From Allomuricauda sp. CAU 1633 (GTDB taxonomy: Bacteria; Bacteroidota; Bacteroidia; Flavobacteriales; Flavobacteriaceae): a DNA stretch of 64,000 nucleotides. The stretch's first letter is position 1. Every line of letters starts with the position of its first letter. A program made the position numbers and the translations under genes. The stretch is taken from the NCBI RefSeq assembly GCF_017313225.1, contig NZ_JAFLNE010000003.1:62001-126000 (forward strand). Reading direction: 5' to 3'. Below the pieces are notes generated by a model, which saw nothing but the letters and a program-made list of their open reading frames with translations, did no database searches and had not been told where the DNA came from. This document shows, piece by piece, positions 60,951-64,000 of the stretch.

Positions 60951-61927
60951 GGTTAAGAAACTTAGTCTCTGTAGGGCTTATTTTCTTAATCCATTTCTCA
61001 TGTATCCATAGCCAAGAAAAGGAATATCGGTGCCCTCCCTGCGCATCAGATTGCCATAAAGAGCGTTATACGCTGCCAGGGACCTGCCCCGTTTGCGGCA
61101 TGGAACTCATTACTAATCAACACAGTGAATATATAGGGTATCAGAAAGAAGCAGTTCGCATACCAAGTGATACAATTGAACTCAATGCTGCTTACTATTC
61201 CCCATTGCATACCGAAAACATAAAAGGGGTTTTAGTCATTGTACATGGGTCGGCCCCTTCCACATATGAAGATGTGGGCTTCTACACTAAACTGGGCACC
61301 CAGTTAGGAATGGCGGTATTGGCGTTTGATAAAAGAGGGGTTGGCGAATCGGGTGGTACTTACGAATATTTTACCGTTTCCCGTAGTGAACCTTGGTTCA
61401 ATCTACTTGCTGCTGATGTTCTGGCCTGTGTGAACTGGTTAAAAAAGAAACCAGAACTCCAACAAGCCAAACTGGGCCTCTTTGGAGGAAGTCAGGCTGG
61501 ATGGATCATGCCCTTAGCGGCTTCAAAGAGCCTGGATATAGATTTTATGATCATAGGTGAAGGTGTATCAGTTTCCGCTGGGGAAGAGCACTATTTTAGT
61601 CAATTAACTGGAGATGGGGATGAAAATGGGATATCCATTGCAGAAGCCCACGAAAGGCTCGGTAATTTTGATGGTGAAAAAGGATTTGACCCTAGAAATA
61701 TTTTAGAACAACTGGAAACACAGACACTCTGGTTCTTTGGCACCAATGACCCTGTAATACCCGTTGAGGCCTCGATTGAAGAATTAAACCGTTTGAACCG
61801 GTCCAATTTTCAGGTGGTAAGCCTTCCTAATGGAGACCATAACTTTCTAAATACCCAAAGCAACGAGCGTTATGACCTTCTCTCGTATATAAAACCTTGG
61901 CTGGCACAGATTGGGATTTTTGAATAA
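60947..61927 (+). CDS. Exported alpha/beta hydrolase with N-terminal CPPC-type module
   Basis: A 326-residue exported protein (signal peptide LVSVGLIFLIHFSCIHSQ). It opens with the same Cys module as its upstream neighbour (CPPC-x3-C-x10-C-x2-C-x-M, residues ~29-50), then an alpha/beta hydrolase: GVLVIVHGSAPSTYEDVGFY (oxyanion region), AVLAFDKRGVGESGGTYEYF and the nucleophile Ser in LFGGSQAGWIMPLA. The acid is likely the Asp in FFGTNDPVIP and the His is in LPNGDHNFLN. The fold resembles BAAT/S9-like esterases. Start ATG overlaps the DJ-1 stop (ATGA). Substrate unknown. Confidence 0.88.
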   Translation: MRLRNLVSVGLIFLIHFSCIHSQEKEYRCPPCASDCHKERYTLPGTCPVCGMELITNQHSEYIGYQKEAVRIPSDTIELNAAYYSPLHTENIKGVLVIVHGSAPSTYEDVGFYTKLGTQLGMAVLAFDKRGVGESGGTYEYFTVSRSEPWFNLLAADVLACVNWLKKKPELQQAKLGLFGGSQAGWIMPLAASKSLDIDFMIIGEGVSVSAGEEHYFSQLTGDGDENGISIAEAHERLGNFDGEKGFDPRNILEQLETQTLWFFGTNDPVIPVEASIEELNRLNRSNFQVVSLPNGDHNFLNTQSNERYDLLSYIKPWLAQIGIFE

Positions 61928-62060
61928 AATTTGTTTATTTTCAACTATTTACGTAATTAAATCAATTCTAAATGCGAAACCTGTCATAGATTAGGCACAC
62001 TTCAGCGCAATCTTTATGTAAATTTAACGTTAATTAATTGTAAACTGAACGTAATCTGTT

Positions 62061-62068
62061 TACCTTTA
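62061..62068 (+). promoter_or_regulatory. -7 box TACCTTTA before the 39-codon ORF
   Basis: A near-exact TAnnTTTG element (last base A) 20 bases before the small ORF ATG. Confidence 0.45.
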
Positions 62069-62088
62069 CACATTAAAACCCATTTACA

Positions 62089-62208
62089 ATGAAAGAGCGA
62101 GATAATGTTTGGGGGAAAGTGACCAAGTGGTTGAACGAGAAATGGCAGTATGCCAAAACGTATTCCAGAAAGTGCAGAGGGGTCTATTATAGGATGCTGA
62201 ACACCTAA
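62089..62208 (+). CDS. Small ORF encoding a basic 39-residue peptide
   Basis: ATG to TAA, 39 codons. The product is basic and rich in Trp and Tyr, with the pattern KVTKWLNEKWQYAKTYSRK followed by a C-terminal tail containing one Cys. It forms one predicted amphipathic helix without a membrane segment or signal. A promoter-like box precedes it at the right distance. No family is recognised. It lies between the hydrolase operon and converging rsmG, and no other frame occupies the stretch. It could be a regulatory peptide, or a chance ORF. Confidence 0.5.
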   Translation: MKERDNVWGKVTKWLNEKWQYAKTYSRKCRGVYYRMLNT

Positions 62209-62215
62209 ATATAGA

Positions 62216-62851
62216 TCAACCCCGAAATTTCTGGGGCAGATAGACCACCTTTTTGGTCTCAAAGAAATCCTCCTTAAAATAGTCTTTTAAATCGAAGATC
62301 TGAACGGTTTTATAATCCTTTAATTCTTCGGTAAGGTCGCCGCCCTTTAGGTAAAAAATACCATTTTTACGTTCATGGGCGGGGTCCTTTTTTATTTTTC
62401 CCCGGGTCCAATGCACAAAGGTGGGCATTGCGGCTACGGCACGACTCACAATAAAATCAAACTCTCCATCAATATCCTCCACTCTGGAATGCAGAGCGGT
62501 TACATTGTCCAATTTTAACCCATCCACTACTTCTTGGACCACTTTCACCTTTTTTCCGATGGCATCCACAAGAGTAAAATGCACCTCTGGAAATAGTATG
62601 GCCAGCGGAATTCCCGGAAAACCACCTCCGGTTCCCACATCAAGGATTTCTGCACCTTCATTGAACGACTGAATTTTTGCAATTCCCAAAGAATGAAGTA
62701 CATGCCGTAGATAAAGTTCATCAATATCTTTTCTGGACACCACATTTATTTTCTGGTTCCAGTCCTGATATAACGCTTCCAAACCCCTAAAGTGTTGTTT
62801 TTGCACGTCAGTGAGCGTTGTAAAATAATTGAAAATCAAATCGGCATTCAT
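62216..62851 (-). CDS. rsmG: 16S rRNA (guanine(527)-N(7))-methyltransferase
   Basis: A 211-residue SAM methyltransferase that modifies G527 of 16S rRNA. The SAM motif is EILDVGTGGGFPGIPLAILF. VVSRKDIDELYLRHVLHSLG precedes it, and DFIVSRAVAAMPTFV and FYLKGGDLTEEL follow. The ATG at 62851 starts the conserved N-terminus; the earlier frame to 62893 adds 14 residues without support. A CCCC-GAAATTTCT-GGGG-like hairpin lies at its 3' end. Confidence 0.95.
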   Translation of the reverse strand: MNADLIFNYFTTLTDVQKQHFRGLEALYQDWNQKINVVSRKDIDELYLRHVLHSLGIAKIQSFNEGAEILDVGTGGGFPGIPLAILFPEVHFTLVDAIGKKVKVVQEVVDGLKLDNVTALHSRVEDIDGEFDFIVSRAVAAMPTFVHWTRGKIKKDPAHERKNGIFYLKGGDLTEELKDYKTVQIFDLKDYFKEDFFETKKVVYLPQKFRG

Positions 62852-62943
62852 CTGCAGGCTGTTAATTTTGGTAAAATTAATACTTTTAAACACGTTAACA
62901 CCGTTCTAACAAGTAGGTGTAACTGTAAAAGGTGCTTTTTGGC

Positions 62944-62951
62944 TACCTTTG
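62944..62951 (+). promoter_or_regulatory. -7 box TACCTTTG before the desaturase gene
   Basis: An exact TAnnTTTG element 14 bases before the ATG at 62966. Confidence 0.6.
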
Positions 62952-62965
62952 TAAAAATTTTTTTT

Positions 62966-64000
62966 ATGGATAAGAGTACCATCCGGTTTTCAAGAAAAGA
63001 TTCAGCGCAGTTTTTTAGAACCCTGAACAAAAGAGTAAACGAATACTTCAACGAAAATGAAATAAAGAAAACCGGCAATTGGAAACTTCACTTGAAAACG
63101 ATAGTGATGTTTGCCATCTTTTTGACCCCCTATTTTTTGATTTTAACCCTTCACCTTCCCTTTTGGGCCTATCTTTTGCTTTCCATCACCATGGGAGTGG
63201 GAATGGCCGGTGTGGGCATGAACGTGATGCATGATGGCAATCACGGCGCCTATTCAAATAAAAAATGGGTGAATAAATTAATGGGTAGTAGTATCTATAT
63301 TTTGGCCGGAAATGTATACAACTGGCAGGTTCAACACAATGTTTTGCACCATACCTACACCAATATCCACGAACATGATGAAGACATGGAAGCTGGTAGG
63401 ATTTTGCGTTTCTCAAAACATGCCGAATGGCAAAAACATCATAGATTCCAACACTATTATTCCATTTTTCTTTACGGATTGCTCACCTTCAATTGGGCTA
63501 TCACTACAGATTTCCAACAGATGTATCGCTATATGAAGCGTAAATTAAGTTACGGAAAACTGCCCAATCCAGTTATCAACTGGAGTACTTTAGTGATTAC
63601 CAAAATCATCTATTTGATCATTTGGATTGCACTTCCCATGATTTTTGGGGGTGTAGCATGGTGGCAGGTACTTTTGGGCTTCTTTATTATGCACTACGTG
63701 GCTGGGGTCATCTTGAGCGTCGTATTCCAATTGGCACATATAGTGGACGATGCCGAACAACCTTTGCCTGATGAAGCTGGCAATATGAAAAATACGTGGG
63801 CCATACACCAACTGTTCACTACCGTGAATTTTGGCACAAAAAACAAGATTGTAAACTGGTTTACAGGAGGGCTTAACCATCAGGTAGAGCACCATATTTT
63901 CCCAAACATCAGCCACATACACTACACAAAAATTTCCAAAATTGTGAAACAGACGGCAAGGGAATTTAATTTGCCTTACAACGAGTATAAAACTACCAGA
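62966..64000 (+). CDS. Acyl-lipid/acyl-CoA desaturase (3' truncated by the window)
   Basis: An open frame of 345 codons to the window end with no stop. It encodes a membrane fatty-acid desaturase of the front-end (delta-5/6) type. The three His boxes are VMHDGNHGAY (HxxxH), VQHNVLHHTYTN (HxxHH) and LNHQVEHHIFP, where Gln replaces the first His as in front-end desaturases. Four membrane helices flank them (TIVMFAIFLTPYFLILTLHL, SWITH none of the b5 domain). The N-terminus lacks a cytochrome b5 domain, which usually accompanies the eukaryotic enzymes. The probable substrate is an acyl-CoA or acyl-lipid. Confidence 0.92.
   Translation, partial: MDKSTIRFSRKDSAQFFRTLNKRVNEYFNENEIKKTGNWKLHLKTIVMFAIFLTPYFLILTLHLPFWAYLLLSITMGVGMAGVGMNVMHDGNHGAYSNKKWVNKLMGSSIYILAGNVYNWQVQHNVLHHTYTNIHEHDEDMEAGRILRFSKHAEWQKHHRFQHYYSIFLYGLLTFNWAITTDFQQMYRYMKRKLSYGKLPNPVINWSTLVITKIIYLIIWIALPMIFGGVAWWQVLLGFFIMHYVAGVILSVVFQLAHIVDDAEQPLPDEAGNMKNTWAIHQLFTTVNFGTKNKIVNWFTGGLNHQVEHHIFPNISHIHYTKISKIVKQTAREFNLPYNEYKTTR

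Overview
The window is about 64 kb of chromosome from a member of the Flavobacteriaceae (Bacteroidota), probably a marine genus close to Muricauda/Allomuricauda. That placement is inferred from gene content, not from a marker-gene search. The supporting signs are promoters of the TAnnTTTG type with no obvious Shine-Dalgarno sites, frequent TTG and GTG starts, a type IX secretion Plug protein, a CHU_C/gliding-type C-terminal domain, a complete Na+-pumping NADH:quinone reductase (Nqr) operon, and family-typical proteins (DUF6702-like, DUF3667, DUF1573). Gene density is high. Both window edges cut genes: ftsH at the left and a fatty-acid desaturase at the right. I see no rRNA, tRNA, CRISPR array, insertion sequence or prophage.

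Layout. 1-4.0 kb: end of ftsH, then a tightly packed run of a LUD-domain protein, cdsA, a short psd and an acyl-CoA-binding protein, facing a sterol-desaturase-type hydroxylase. 4.0-11 kb: valS, a DUF1573 protein, a secreted aspartyl protease with a PDZ domain, an aminotransferase and murB. 11-20.5 kb: an ECF sigma/anti-sigma pair, a small Cys-rich protein, a second ECF sigma factor, lipA, gap, a TPR hybrid histidine kinase, lpxK, a Nif3-like protein and a DUF164-type coiled-coil protein whose zinc-binding cysteines are all gone. 20.8-30.8 kb: kynurenine monooxygenase, a ClpP, an MscS channel with a small protein and a third ECF sigma factor, a lipoprotein, a ParDE toxin-antitoxin pair with a palindromic operator, an MFS transporter with kynureninase, a GNAT enzyme, an O-methyltransferase, a PAP2 phosphatase and TatA. 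30.8-41.7 kb: an M1 peptidase with a DUF6702-like protein, a tandem pair of carboxypeptidase-regulatory-like proteins ending in a heptanucleotide repeat, a long repeat-built secreted protein with a CHU_C partner, a Tat-type M15 peptidase, an M48 peptidase, a small membrane protein and an ankyrin protein. 41.8-52.7 kb: gpmI, map, a methyltransferase, apbE, a small conserved protein and nqrFEDCBA. 52.8-57.4 kb: T9SS Plug, DUF3667, apaG and pruA. 57.4-64 kb: an AT-rich leucine-rich-repeat-like gene, a DJ-1/AraC regulator, two secreted proteins that share an unusual CPPC-type metal-binding module, a 39-codon small ORF, rsmG and the desaturase.

Functional links. ApbE lies beside nqrFEDCBA, as expected for the enzyme that attaches FMN to NqrB and NqrC, although both predicted attachment motifs deviate from consensus. 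kmo and kynU give two consecutive steps of tryptophan-to-NAD metabolism. Plug and the CHU_C protein fit a type IX secretion lifestyle. The best candidate for an undescribed system is the 58.9-61.9 kb locus: a cytoplasmic DJ-1/AraC regulator next to an operon of an exported DJ-1-fold protein and an exported alpha/beta hydrolase, each starting with the same CPPC-x3-C-x10-C-x2-C-x-M motif, transcribed from a well-formed promoter whose -33 box sits inside a short palindrome.
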